Numbered from the stretch's first letter, positions 26,704 through 36,250 are shown. The stretch: 64,000 nt of DNA from Methanobacteriota archaeon (GCA_018650285.1 JABIGF010000021.1:1-64000); one strand, 5' to 3'. The notes: generated by a model not told the origin, from the sequence alone. A program made the numbers and translations.

Positions 26704-27243
26704 TTAAGATGATTCAACGACATCAGAAATATCTGCATCGCCATCAACATCTTGCATCTTTCTCCAAATCCCCCATACAAGAACAAAAATTGATACAATG
26801 GCAGGAATGAATTGAACAGGAATCTGTCTTTGGTTAGTCACAGATATTTCCCAACTACCTTGGCCGTTCATTTCAACAGTCACCTTCCCGCTCACATCAA
26901 CAGAATTACTACTTGTGAAAGAACCATCTTCCTCAATTTCAAATGTAGTAGTGCTCGACAATTCATTGCCATCTTCATCTATAATTTTGATGGAATTCAT
27001 AGAACAGGATTCATTACCACCACACATCGGCGTTGCATGAATTACTACATCATCGTTTGAACCAAGTATCCCTACTGACATTATTCTCACCTGTTGTGTA
27101 GATGATACCTCTCCAAAATCAGTTGGAGGAATGTAGAGTGTAGCAAACATTGCAATTGCAAAGGCGCCAATAATTCCAATGGCTCCAACGATTATTGCTA
27201 TGTCGTGAGGCGCCACCTCTACACTCTCGCCGCCACCCGCCAT
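26704..27243 (-). CDS. Membrane protein of unknown function with two transmembrane helices
   Basis: A protein of about 179 residues. A first transmembrane helix lies near residues 15-37 (IAIIVGAIGIIGAFAIAMFA). A beta-rich extracellular region with Cys, Asn and Asp follows (HATPMCGGNESCSMNSIK). The second helix is near 145-165 (FIPAIVSIFVLVWGIW), followed by an acidic cytoplasmic tail. The two close cysteines suggest a disulfide outside the cell. No family recognised. ATG 27243 is taken instead of a TTG at 27261. It converges with the fusion gene at 25204. Confidence 0.6.
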   Translation of the reverse strand: MAGGGESVEVAPHDIAIIVGAIGIIGAFAIAMFATLYIPPTDFGEVSSTQQVRIMSVGILGSNDDVVIHATPMCGGNESCSMNSIKIIDEDGNELSSTTTFEIEEDGSFTSSNSVDVSGKVTVEMNGQGSWEISVTNQRQIPVQFIPAIVSIFVLVWGIWRKMQDVDGDADISDVVESS

Positions 27244-27632
27244 AGGGGGGCGAGCAATCAATGCACCATGAACATCGCCCTCCCAACTACTGTTGCAAAA
27301 GTATAGCTATTATTCAATAATCTGCTCTAACAAAGTTGATGATATTTCTATAAAATACAAAAAAAGAAATTTGAATGACAGTTACGAGAATGTGAAATTA
27401 TAGGAGTTTATGATGACATACGCTTTGATGCCGCAATGTATCAATGTTATTGTTGATTTGATAGTTTTTGAACGAATGAATAGTATTGAGCATAAATCCT
27501 GTGCATATAGACACTATAAAGAGAAAAGGCTGAACGGGGGAGACTCAATGATTAAAGGCGACCCGCGACGCCAACGCCCCCTGTGGGGGGCGGTCAATGC
27601 AACTGCTGAATAAATCAAAGGAGAGTCACAAA
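27244..27632. promoter_or_regulatory. Divergent intergenic region with TATA-like box and GC-rich leader hairpin before glutamate synthase
   Basis: About 390 bases without a convincing gene. TATAAA at 27515-27520 is a plausible archaeal promoter element for the glutamate synthase operon. CGCCCCC at 27575-27581 pairs with GGGGGCG at 27586-27592 around a TGTG loop, giving a 7-bp GC-only stem about 40 bases before the ATG. The SD (AAAGGAGAG) follows it. A leader of this kind could carry a regulatory hairpin. A 67-codon frame at 27410-27613 has an SD-like AGGAG, but its composition is not convincing as a gene. Confidence 0.4.
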
Positions 27633-29108
27633 ATGGGTAATGATGGGAATCAAGTCACACTAACAAAGGAAGAATTTGCGAGACAATCGCGAATTCTTGC
27701 CGACAGTTACCACCGCTACCACATTGATGCGATGGAAACCCCAGATCGCCAAGCATTACCTAACAACTTCATTGTGAAGGTTGGAAAGATTGGCCTAGCC
27801 AAAATGATTACTTCAGAAATTTTCCACTATTGGGGTAAATGGGACGTAGTATTCTCAAGACCTTGCACATACGGAGTTTTCTCTGGACCAATTGGTGGTT
27901 TCTCTCCCCGCCCTGAAATGTGCGTTGGATGCCTTAGATGCACTGTCCAACACCCTGAGTTTGTCACAGTATTACCTAATCCTGCCCGAGCAGCCCTAGG
28001 TGATTCATACCTATCCTCAAAACTTATCTCAACAATTGACGACGAAGCGAGAAAAGGAACGGTTCCAGTCAGAGGCCAAGGATACCGTGGCCGCTTTGGA
28101 GGCCCAGGTTGGGATGGCATGTTTACCGATATGTCCGAGATTGTCCGACCTAGTAGAGATGGAATCCATGGCCGTGAATTGATTAGTACTGTAGTAGATA
28201 TTGGTTCCAAACCCATGTCTCTAAAGTTTGATTCAAATGGAGAATTGGTCAATGAAGGGCCAAAAATGATGAGCATACAAGTGCCATTCGTTTTTGATTC
28301 ACCAGATGGAAACATCATGACAAAAAAATTGGCTACTATATGGAAAACGGCTGCTGAGCAGATTGATACTCTAGCAATGCTACCTGCTGAATTGGTCACA
28401 ACAAATTCACTTGCAAGCAGAGCGGTTGTGCCGATCTTGTCCACTAATGATGCTGCAAATGCTGGCTCTTTTGGAAATGGTACAAGGATGGTAGAGCTTG
28501 ATTCTTGGGATAATGCAGCATTTGAAACTGCAAAAGCAAGCAATCATGACCTCCAAATCGGAATTAGATTGCCATTTGAATCAGGTTGGCAGAGTAAACT
28601 CACAGAAATGGTTCAAGCCGGTGTTCCCGTAATTCATTTTGTAGCCAACAACCATGGCGAAGACAATGAGGGGAATTTTATCATGGATTTATTGATGGAG
28701 GCTCACAATATGCTTCTTGAATCCGGCACACGTGACAAAGTCACTTTCCTCAACAGCGGAGGCATTGTTGCAGCCGACCACCTGCCAAAATCAATCATTT
28801 GTGGCCTTGATGCTGTTGGATTAGACCTACCTCTGTTTATTGCAATGCAAGCACGATTAAGCGGCGACACCGCCTCAAGAAGTGGATACAAACTAAAATT
28901 ACCAAGAAAATGTGATGATAAATGGGCAACTCAAAGAATTGTCAATCTATCTGCATCTTGGAGAGACCAACTTCTCGAAATATTGGGTGCAATGGGTGTC
29001 CGTGAAGTTCGCAGACTGCGGGGCGAAATGGGGCGTGCAATGTGGTGCGCACATCTAGAGGCCGAAGCATTCTCTGAAATCGAGGGATTCCTCGGAGGTG
29101 ATGAATAA
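27633..29108 (+). CDS. Glutamate synthase-related FMN-domain protein (first paralog)
   Basis: A 491-residue protein of the FMN-binding glutamate synthase alpha-subunit superfamily. A ferredoxin-like half motif CVGCLRCTVQHPE lies near residue 95. The block GYRGRFGGPGWDGM..DMSEIVRP is characteristic of archaeal GltB-type FMN domains, and HGRELISTVVDIGSKPM follows. The C-terminal half is a degenerate TIM barrel (FLNSGGIVAADHLPKSIICG). It is followed by a second, more canonical FMN-domain gene. Whether it binds FMN itself is unclear. The start at 27633 has a strong SD (AAAGGAGAG). Confidence 0.75.
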   Translation: MGNDGNQVTLTKEEFARQSRILADSYHRYHIDAMETPDRQALPNNFIVKVGKIGLAKMITSEIFHYWGKWDVVFSRPCTYGVFSGPIGGFSPRPEMCVGCLRCTVQHPEFVTVLPNPARAALGDSYLSSKLISTIDDEARKGTVPVRGQGYRGRFGGPGWDGMFTDMSEIVRPSRDGIHGRELISTVVDIGSKPMSLKFDSNGELVNEGPKMMSIQVPFVFDSPDGNIMTKKLATIWKTAAEQIDTLAMLPAELVTTNSLASRAVVPILSTNDAANAGSFGNGTRMVELDSWDNAAFETAKASNHDLQIGIRLPFESGWQSKLTEMVQAGVPVIHFVANNHGEDNEGNFIMDLLMEAHNMLLESGTRDKVTFLNSGGIVAADHLPKSIICGLDAVGLDLPLFIAMQARLSGDTASRSGYKLKLPRKCDDKWATQRIVNLSASWRDQLLEILGAMGVREVRRLRGEMGRAMWCAHLEAEAFSEIEGFLGGDE

Positions 29109-30433
29109 TGGCAATGAGTAAAGACCCTGTAAAGCCGAGTGAAGCGCTACTGAAGAAGACTACTGACCTGATGCACGATGGTATGGATGCTCGTGCATTT
29201 GGTGAATTTGAGATGCCTCCAGCACTTGGAGATGCACGATGGACCGACGAATTGATTCTGTCAACATGGCACATGGCTGCCACCGGGAAAGTCCCAGACA
29301 ATCTAAATTACAAAACCGGATTGAGCAACGGCGGCTTTGACCGACTTGACTTCAAGATGCTAAATGAAGACCAGTGGCTTGAACATTCAGAAGATATTGA
29401 TACTAGTATCTCGCTCAATCGAAGAGGAGATGAGCGTCATAATCCAACACCACCTATCCCAATATATGGGGGCGGAATGTCTTACGGTTCTGTTTCAGTA
29501 AACGTGATGCTCGCACGGGCAAAAAATGCACAAAAATGGAACACTTTCATGTCAACTGGCGAAGGTGGATACCCTGAACAACTCTACGAATGCAAAGAGC
29601 ATGTCATCACTCAAGTTGCAACAGGTTACTTTGGTGTAGAAGAGAGATCGATACAAGCCGCACCTATTGTAGAATTCAAGTATGCACAAGGAGCAAAACC
29701 TGGACTTGGTGGACATTTATTGGCAAGTAAAGCAGGTGAAGAAGTTGCAAAGATGCGTGGTAGCGTACCTTTCGTTAGCTTGTTTAGCCCTTTTCCGTTC
29801 CACTCAACATATTCTGTTGAAGACCACTCAAAACATATTGATTGGATTCAAACTGTCAACCCTGACGCTTTGATTTCAGTCAAAGTATCAACACCGCATG
29901 ATGTAGACATGGTTGCTGTTGGTTCGTACTATGCTGGCGCTCATATCATTCACTTAGATGGTGGCTTTGGCGGCACTGGTGCCGCCCCTGAAATTGCCAA
30001 GAAGAATATTGCAATGCCAATTGAATTGGCAATTCCAAAAGTTCACAAATTCCTCATCAAAGAGGGAATTCGTGACAATGTCACTCTAATTGCTAGTGGT
30101 GGAATCAGGACTGCAGACGATATTGCAAAGGCGATTGCACTTGGTGCAGATGGCGTGGTTCTAGGAACAAGCGACCTTGTTGCAATGGGTTGTACCCGTT
30201 GTTCTAATTGTGAAGGCGGCCCATCAGGAAGAGGTTGTCCATGGGGATTAACTACTACTGACATTGAACTACAAGAATGGATTCAACAAGAATGGGCTGT
30301 AAAAAGGCTAGACAACTACTACACAGCATTACAATGGCGCCTAAGAGAAATTCTGCGACAGTTAGGACTTGGTGATGTCAAGGACTTAGTCGGCCGAACT
30401 GATTTACTGAAATATGTAAGAGGTGATGCTTGA
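29108..30433 (+). CDS. gltB: Glutamate synthase, FMN-binding catalytic domain
   Basis: A 441-residue protein carrying the synthase TIM barrel that converts 2-oxoglutarate plus ammonia to glutamate using FMN and an iron-sulfur cluster. Visible motifs are YGGGMSYGSVS (near residue 118), HLDGGFGGTGAAP, IASGGIRTADDIAKAIALGADGV and the 3Fe-4S ligand segment CTRCSNCEGGPSGRGCPWG. It overlaps the previous gene through TAATG and the next by one base, so the three form one operon. It corresponds to the archaeal split GltB2-type subunit. Confidence 0.92.
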   Translation: MAMSKDPVKPSEALLKKTTDLMHDGMDARAFGEFEMPPALGDARWTDELILSTWHMAATGKVPDNLNYKTGLSNGGFDRLDFKMLNEDQWLEHSEDIDTSISLNRRGDERHNPTPPIPIYGGGMSYGSVSVNVMLARAKNAQKWNTFMSTGEGGYPEQLYECKEHVITQVATGYFGVEERSIQAAPIVEFKYAQGAKPGLGGHLLASKAGEEVAKMRGSVPFVSLFSPFPFHSTYSVEDHSKHIDWIQTVNPDALISVKVSTPHDVDMVAVGSYYAGAHIIHLDGGFGGTGAAPEIAKKNIAMPIELAIPKVHKFLIKEGIRDNVTLIASGGIRTADDIAKAIALGADGVVLGTSDLVAMGCTRCSNCEGGPSGRGCPWGLTTTDIELQEWIQQEWAVKRLDNYYTALQWRLREILRQLGLGDVKDLVGRTDLLKYVRGDA

Positions 30434-33009
30434 TGTCAAACCCAGAATCACTTCTTGATTCAAGGCGTCTGATGAATAGCCGCTTGCCGAAATTTGAGTT
30501 AAACGAAGATGATGCCGCAGAAGGCGGCTGTGGTGTTGTTGGACTAGCGTGTGAAATCCCAGTCGCAGGGCGGCACCTATTCGATTCACTAGAACAAATG
30601 CGAAACCGTGGCAATGGCAAAGGCGGCGGTGTTGCGATGGTCGGACTTAACCACGAAGATTTTGGAGTTAGCCAAGAAATACTACTGAATGATTACTTGT
30701 ATGCAATTGCTTACTTAGATGACTCAGTGCGAGAATCTGTTGAAAAACAATTTATTAACTCAATGTTTAATATTGACCATGTCCATGAAGTGCCAACCAT
30801 TGATAGATGGCAGGATCTAGAAAATTTGGATGTGAAACCACCCAACGTAGTCTGCTATTTCATCAGACCAAAACCAGCAGCGATTGAGCAATTCCTCCAA
30901 GATGGCGGACTTACTGAATCTGATTTCTCTGATACTAAAGCTATGTGTGATGAAATGGTTTTCCAAAACACACACAAATTAAATGTTGAATTTTATGCCA
31001 AAGACCAGCGCGCTGATGCCTTTGTTCTTAGTCACGGACAGAACATGATAATCCTGAAGATTGTAGGTTACGCTGAAGATGTGATTCGCTACTATAGACT
31101 AGATGACACAACGGCACATGTATGGATTGGCCATCACAGATACCCTACACGTGGAAGAGTGACTCACCCTGGTGGAGCACACCCCTTTGGGCAAGGAATT
31201 GATGTCGCATTGGTACACAATGGTGATTTCTCCAATTATGTTTCAGTAAAGGACTACCTTGGACAACGTGGAATGGAACCACTATTCTTCACAGACACTG
31301 AAGTTGCAGCGCTCGGATTTGACCTTCACTCACGTGTATACGGATATCCAATGGAATACGTAATTGAGAGTCTCGCACCAACTGGCGAACTTGATTTCAT
31401 TATGCTTCCAGAAGAAAAACAAGAAGTCTATGAAGCAATTCAAAAAACCCACATTCATGGCTCCCCTGATGGCCCTTGGTTCTTCATTATCGCCAAACAG
31501 AATTTAGGTTCACACCAATTAATTGGAATTACAGATACTAGCATGTTGCGTCCTCAAGTATTCTCCTATCAGCGTGGAGAGGTTGGGATCGCATTCTGCG
31601 GCAGCGAAAAGCAAGTTATTGATGCTGTTTTGGAAAGCCTATCTTCAGAAGATAAGCGATTCTGGCGACGCTGTGACAAATATTGGAATGCTCGCGGCGG
31701 CTCATACACCGATGGTGGTTCATTCATCTTTGATGTGAACCCTGATGGGAATGGTGGCCATGAACTAATCATGAGTAACAAATTCGGTGCTATCGTAGAT
31801 ACTCATCCGACAGGTGATTTCGTCGCCACAGAAGCGGCAATGACATCAGGATTTGAATGGCCAAGTGAATGGAATGCTACTGAAATATTCCCATCTATTG
31901 CCGAGAAGATTCCAGCAATGGACTGGCCTGCAGCAAGAGGTTTACTCTCTGAAATTGGGTCTCATGCTAGCCAACATTCTCGACGCAAAGCTATTGACTT
32001 ACTCTGCCTACTTCTAAATCGCAAATATGACACCGGTGGTATGCGAACTAGCCGCTGGCTAGATTGCGTTGAAGATGCAATCATGAGCATACTCAACCAT
32101 GCTGGGACAAAACCATGCGGACATTTCACAGGCCAAAAATCACCAGGCCACCTACCAACACCTGCAAGCCATACTCAAGCAATTGTCGTAGATGCTAGAC
32201 CTTATCCAATTGAAGGCACTGAATCTCTAGCAAGAGAATTAGTAGCCCTTCACAAAATTGGTTGGAAGAACTTTTTCGTAACCAACTGTCACGGTCACCG
32301 ATTCATAGGAAACGGTTTTGGAATGGAGACAGAAGATATTCGAATTGATGTCTTTGGTAGCGTCGGAGATTACCTCGGCAGTGGCAGTGATGGGATGACT
32401 ATACACATGCACGGCAACGCCCAAGACCAAGTCGCACAAATTCACAAGAGAGGCACTTTGGTTGTTCATGGAGATGTAGGGCAATGCTACGGTTACGGGG
32501 CCAAAGGAGGGCGCCTCTTTGTCCAAGGGAATGCTGCTGGTAGACCTATGATCAACTCTGTTGGAAGCCCTAAACTTGTCATCAATGGAACTGCACTTGA
32601 TTACCTCGCCGAGTCATTCATGGCTGGCGACCCACTTGAGGGGGGAGGTTTTGTCATCATCAATGGAATCGCTTTTGATGAAAACGGAATAATTACTGAT
32701 TTGGACACACCTTACCCTGGTGGAAACCTGTTCAGCCTATCTAGTGGTGGAGCAATCTATGTACGAGACCCATACAATGTGTTATCATCATCACAACTTA
32801 ATGGTGGGGAATTCGTCACATTATCGGATGCCGATTGGGACGTGATAGAACCATTACTTGCTGAAAACGAGGCACATTTCGGTATACCTCTTGCAAGACT
32901 ACTTTCTGTTGAGGGAGAAATTCATTCACCTGCTGAAGTCTATCGCAAGATAATACCGCTGAAGAATAAAGCACTATCAGTTGAAGATAGTTGGGCTGGG
33001 AAACATTAG
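30433..33009 (+). CDS. gltB: Glutamate synthase, glutaminase (GATase II) plus GXGXG domains
   Basis: An 858-residue chain that joins the class II glutaminase of GltB to the C-terminal GXGXG beta-helix, two parts that many archaea encode separately. The presumed nucleophile is Cys33 in AAEGGCGVVGLA; about 32 residues would have to be removed to expose it. Substrate-binding blocks follow (VWIGHHRYPTRG, ALVHNGDFSNYV). The GXGXG part is at about 640-800 (GDVGQCYGYGAKGGRLFVQG). ATG 30433 follows a stop of the previous gene by overlap. The carrier of reducing equivalents (GltD or ferredoxin) is not adjacent. Confidence 0.9.
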   Translation: MSNPESLLDSRRLMNSRLPKFELNEDDAAEGGCGVVGLACEIPVAGRHLFDSLEQMRNRGNGKGGGVAMVGLNHEDFGVSQEILLNDYLYAIAYLDDSVRESVEKQFINSMFNIDHVHEVPTIDRWQDLENLDVKPPNVVCYFIRPKPAAIEQFLQDGGLTESDFSDTKAMCDEMVFQNTHKLNVEFYAKDQRADAFVLSHGQNMIILKIVGYAEDVIRYYRLDDTTAHVWIGHHRYPTRGRVTHPGGAHPFGQGIDVALVHNGDFSNYVSVKDYLGQRGMEPLFFTDTEVAALGFDLHSRVYGYPMEYVIESLAPTGELDFIMLPEEKQEVYEAIQKTHIHGSPDGPWFFIIAKQNLGSHQLIGITDTSMLRPQVFSYQRGEVGIAFCGSEKQVIDAVLESLSSEDKRFWRRCDKYWNARGGSYTDGGSFIFDVNPDGNGGHELIMSNKFGAIVDTHPTGDFVATEAAMTSGFEWPSEWNATEIFPSIAEKIPAMDWPAARGLLSEIGSHASQHSRRKAIDLLCLLLNRKYDTGGMRTSRWLDCVEDAIMSILNHAGTKPCGHFTGQKSPGHLPTPASHTQAIVVDARPYPIEGTESLARELVALHKIGWKNFFVTNCHGHRFIGNGFGMETEDIRIDVFGSVGDYLGSGSDGMTIHMHGNAQDQVAQIHKRGTLVVHGDVGQCYGYGAKGGRLFVQGNAAGRPMINSVGSPKLVINGTALDYLAESFMAGDPLEGGGFVIINGIAFDENGIITDLDTPYPGGNLFSLSSGGAIYVRDPYNVLSSSQLNGGEFVTLSDADWDVIEPLLAENEAHFGIPLARLLSVEGEIHSPAEVYRKIIPLKNKALSVEDSWAGKH

Positions 33010-33011
33010 TG

Positions 33012-33368
33012 TCAGCGCTTTTGCCGCTTTACTACAATATCCATCCGTTCACGCACTAGCCGGATTTTTCCAGAACTTGTCACTGACTTCACGCCTTGGA
33101 AGCCCTCTTCAAACAACGGCCTGACGGTGCTGAAAATTGGCAGTGGTATGCGCAATATCGCTTTATTGTCAATAAAATCAAAGAGACGCCATCCTCCATC
33201 CAACAACTCAATGCTTTCAAGAATTTTTTCTAGTTCTTCGCGACTAGAAATGGAGTCAACTAGTAAAAGCCCAAGCCAGCGGTGCTTGCCTCGAGCCGCC
33301 TTACGTAACTTGGCCACGTAGCGGCGTGGGTGCATCGCCCTTAACAAGAGTGGGCGCGTGGAACACAT
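33012..33368 (-). CDS. Probable RNase P subunit Pop5 (Rnp2-like)
   Basis: A small basic protein of about 118 residues from ATG 33368, or 107 from ATG 33335. The pattern fits Pop5/Rpp14: a basic N terminus (PRRYVAKLRKAARGK), a strand HRWLGLLLVDS, a helix, a strand (KAILRIPLPIFSTVRPLF) and a terminal VTSSGKIRLVRERM, comparable to the family's SG-x-I end. These proteins assist RNase P RNA in 5' maturation of tRNA. No single residue proves it, so confidence is moderate. It is divergent from the next gene, sharing the palindrome CATATG at the start codons. Confidence 0.5.
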   Translation of the reverse strand: MCSTRPLLLRAMHPRRYVAKLRKAARGKHRWLGLLLVDSISSREELEKILESIELLDGGWRLFDFIDNKAILRIPLPIFSTVRPLFEEGFQGVKSVTSSGKIRLVRERMDIVVKRQKR

Positions 33369-34739
33369 ATGAGCGACGATATCAATGACGATAGCACGCT
33401 CAATCAAATCGGCAACGATACAGAAAAAGAGCATGTAGAGATTGAAGAATTGCAGACTTTTGGCCTACGCCAATTGTTTGCCACAATGATTGACCTCAAG
33501 ACCTTGCCACATATTCTATTACTACTCGTATTATCGTCCCTACTCTACGGTTTTGCACAAACATCAGACACTATGGCCACATATTCCTCCATTGCATTTC
33601 TATCGCTCGCAGGAGGCTATGTATTGACGGCAACAGGAACAAGGTGGGAATCTGTTTACAAGCTTGTCAGAGTTTCAGAAATTAATTCTGAATCATGGTT
33701 CAAATCACTAGTGCTGAGATCACTTCGAGCCTGGTCACTGCCACTGATATTAAGCGGCATTATTGCCACTGGTTTCTTTTTCTTGATTAAAGAATATGAA
33801 TTCATAGGAGAGTGGCTGCCGCTATCTCTTGCTAGCCTTTTCCTTATTTGGTCAATAGGACAAGGGATGTCATTTCGCAGTGGTACTGCAACATGGATTG
33901 CGGGCTCTCAGAAATCACTCGATGACAATTCACGAAGTGGTGGGATTGCTGCCATTGCATTTTGGCAACTGTTTGCAGTTTCAACAGTTGCAATACTTAT
34001 TGGATATTGGTTCAGCAACGGTTTCACCGGTGAATTCAGTGAAAAGGCAGGTTGGATTGGATTTATCATCATCTCAATAGGTATCCAAATAGGAATTATT
34101 TATTGGTTATCTGAACTACTCCAAGATGTCTCTTCAACCAAAGGTGGAGCGCGGTTTGCAATTCTTTGGAGCATGATTTCACAAATCTTTGTCACATGGC
34201 ATTTTGCAAGTGCATGGCGCAGATTTGTTGGAGAAACCTCGGTTTCAGCGATGATAATAGAAGAATTATTCTTGATGGCAATTACGGTCCTCCTCGCAAT
34301 ATGGGCACTTGCCTCAAGAAGTATTTCTCGTGGTGGAAAACTATTCACCTCTGATAATGCTCTATTTTGGGGCTTAGCATTTGGCTTTGGATACTCTGGA
34401 AGTATAGCAATGATAACCTATGTAACTAGCACATTTGGTGATGGAAATCTTGCCATCACAATGGCAATTGGCCACCTTGTCACTGCTGCAACCATCGTTT
34501 GGATTCACCCAATGACTCTGAATAGACACGCATCTCAAATATCGAAACTCGTAAAAACTCCTGAGTCTGAAAATATAGAAGATATCCCTGATACAATAGT
34601 TGAACATACGGAAGATGTATCGGATGAAGTGGCTACGATTGAGGTGGATTTACCTGCCACAGAACATGATATTGAGGAGAGTGTGGAATCACCAACCAAC
34701 GACTCTGAGGATGATGATGACATAGAGTTAGTAGAATAG
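33369..34739 (+). CDS. Multispanning membrane protein with acidic tail
   Basis: A 456-residue protein with about ten hydrophobic segments between residues 50 and 390 (for example LPHILLLLVLSSLLYGFA and GWIGFIIISIGIQIGIIYW). A hydrophilic N terminus of about 45 residues precedes them. A strongly acidic C-terminal tail of about 70 residues (DDDDIELVE) follows. No transporter signature that I can name is visible. Its stop abuts the convergent stop of the FtsZ-like gene with no spacing. It looks restricted to this lineage, which is inference. Confidence 0.75.
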   Translation: MSDDINDDSTLNQIGNDTEKEHVEIEELQTFGLRQLFATMIDLKTLPHILLLLVLSSLLYGFAQTSDTMATYSSIAFLSLAGGYVLTATGTRWESVYKLVRVSEINSESWFKSLVLRSLRAWSLPLILSGIIATGFFFLIKEYEFIGEWLPLSLASLFLIWSIGQGMSFRSGTATWIAGSQKSLDDNSRSGGIAAIAFWQLFAVSTVAILIGYWFSNGFTGEFSEKAGWIGFIIISIGIQIGIIYWLSELLQDVSSTKGGARFAILWSMISQIFVTWHFASAWRRFVGETSVSAMIIEELFLMAITVLLAIWALASRSISRGGKLFTSDNALFWGLAFGFGYSGSIAMITYVTSTFGDGNLAITMAIGHLVTAATIVWIHPMTLNRHASQISKLVKTPESENIEDIPDTIVEHTEDVSDEVATIEVDLPATEHDIEESVESPTNDSEDDDDIELVE

Positions 34740-35642
34740 TCAGAGACCACTTACTACTGCCACTACACGCATTTTCCCGTCTAAATCATCTGAATGGCGT
34801 GCGCCTAGAATTACTTGTGCATCATCTGTTAATCCTCGCGTGAATGCCTCGGCAACTTGTTCCATCTGATATATTGACATCTGCCTTCCACCCTCTAGTT
34901 GTAGCAAACAACCGCTCGCCCCAATCACTTCCAAACTTGCAAGCGGTGCTGAAAGCGCCTTCAAAAAGAGGCCTTCTGGATCATTTGCATCTCCTTCTGC
35001 GACAATCATTGTTGCCGCACCCTTTCGTTGTACAACAGAACGGAGGTCCATTAAATCAAGATTGATTATCCCCACTTGTCCTAAAGTTAGAATGAGCCCT
35101 TGCACCAAATCTTCAACCCAAGATGGGCGAGTTCTCCAATCTACACCTCTTGACCTTGCCTGCCATGCTAATCTGTCAAGTGATAATTGAGCACATACAT
35201 CTGATGCATCCTCTAGTTTGTTGAATGCGGGAAGTGCGATTGCTCGCCTAGTGGGATGGTCTTCAAATGGCATACCAGCAATTGAAATCACAATGGCACC
35301 TTTACGAGATGCTTGTGCCGCTAATGCTGGAGCAGCTCCCGTGCCAACGCCACCACCCAGCCCAGTCAATAGAATCAACAATTCTACGGGTTCGAGAATT
35401 TTTTCCATGATTGCTGTTGATTTCAAATAATGGGATGAAGCCAATTCAGGCAAAGCAGCACAACCCTCTTCAGAAGATTCGCCAAGTGGGAGACAGTGGG
35501 CTTGGCGAGAATCTTCAAATGATGAATCATCAGAATCAATGAGTAACAAATCACACTCATCAGAACAACGAGAATGTGCCCTTTTCGCCCATATTGAGCC
35601 AAGGCCACCAACGCCTGCTATCAAGAGACTCCCGTCGTGCAC
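34740..35642 (-). CDS. Divergent FtsZ/tubulin-superfamily protein
   Basis: A 300-residue protein that reads as FtsZ throughout its length but is short at the C terminus. An N-terminal Rossmann strand and glycine loop (LLIAGVGGLGSIWAKRA) comes first. The tubulin signature follows at residues 96-102 as GGGVGTG where FtsZ has GGGTGTG. The T7 loop is intact (INLDLMDLRSVVQ, Asn194, Asp196, Asp199). The C-terminal domain (GLFLKALSAP, RGLTDDAQVILGARH) completes it. There is no C-terminal tail that could bind FtsA or SepF. Val in place of the signature Thr and the low overall similarity suggest a non-canonical cytoskeletal paralog. GTP binding looks plausible and hydrolysis possible. The start is a GTG. 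Confidence 0.82.
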   Translation of the reverse strand: MHDGSLLIAGVGGLGSIWAKRAHSRCSDECDLLLIDSDDSSFEDSRQAHCLPLGESSEEGCAALPELASSHYLKSTAIMEKILEPVELLILLTGLGGGVGTGAAPALAAQASRKGAIVISIAGMPFEDHPTRRAIALPAFNKLEDASDVCAQLSLDRLAWQARSRGVDWRTRPSWVEDLVQGLILTLGQVGIINLDLMDLRSVVQRKGAATMIVAEGDANDPEGLFLKALSAPLASLEVIGASGCLLQLEGGRQMSIYQMEQVAEAFTRGLTDDAQVILGARHSDDLDGKMRVVAVVSGL

Positions 35643-35755
35643 AACTTATGCGCTGAGCGGGCAAGGGATTGATGTTTCGCCACAAACAGTAGTTGAAAGC
35701 CGACTTGCAACATCTGTGTCCTATTGCCAAGTGTATTCGAAAAATGGAATATCGC

Positions 35756-36061
35756 TTAATCGTAAGATGCATATCTCTGGTAACGCCTTCTTTCATCACG
35801 AGCCCAGGCGTTATCCGGTTCAATTTCAAGAACTTTTGAATAATACTCTATTGCTTTCTCAAATTCGGAGAAATATTTCCCGTACAAATTACCGAGGTTG
35901 CTCAATACTGGAATGCATCCACCGTCATCATCAAGCATTGCCAATAGAATTTTTTCAGCACCGGTTAAATCGTGCATTTCCATCTTTGTTTCGGCATCAT
36001 CAAGAAGAGTGATTTGCTCATTAGTCAAATTGTAGATATTCTCCCATCTACCTCCACTCAT
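35756..36061 (-). CDS. Small TPR-repeat protein
   Basis: A 101-residue protein with tetratricopeptide-like helix pairs, most clearly in the block AIEYYSKVLEIEPDNAWARDE near the C terminus. An earlier copy lies in LTGAEKILLAMLDDDGGCIPVLSNLGNLY. TPRs mediate protein contacts. It lies upstream of the FtsZ-like gene on the same strand with about 113 bases between them. No partner can be named. Confidence 0.7.
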   Translation of the reverse strand: MSGGRWENIYNLTNEQITLLDDAETKMEMHDLTGAEKILLAMLDDDGGCIPVLSNLGNLYGKYFSEFEKAIEYYSKVLEIEPDNAWARDERRRYQRYASYD

Positions 36062-36250
36062 GGCCTCACCTAATTTAGTGGGGTGAGGGGCTACCTCTTC
36101 ATCTCTTCTCAGGAGCGGGTAGTCGGTGACAATGAAAAAAACATACTATACCCAATAAACGCACCACTGCGGGACCTTATGCACTAAGCCAACAGCAAAC
36201 GATTATTAGACCTATGCAAGTCCGAGGATTTAACTTAGGTTGAGGGTAGC

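Noticed and set aside
27410-27613. Open frame of 67 codons with an AGGAG upstream in the glutamate synthase leader
   Set aside because: It overlaps the TATA-like box and hairpin, its composition is irregular and it runs into the real start region; kept only as a remark in the leader entry.
35539-36012. Plus-strand frame opposite the FtsZ-like and TPR genes
   Set aside because: It is antisense to two real coding regions and contains no recognisable domain.
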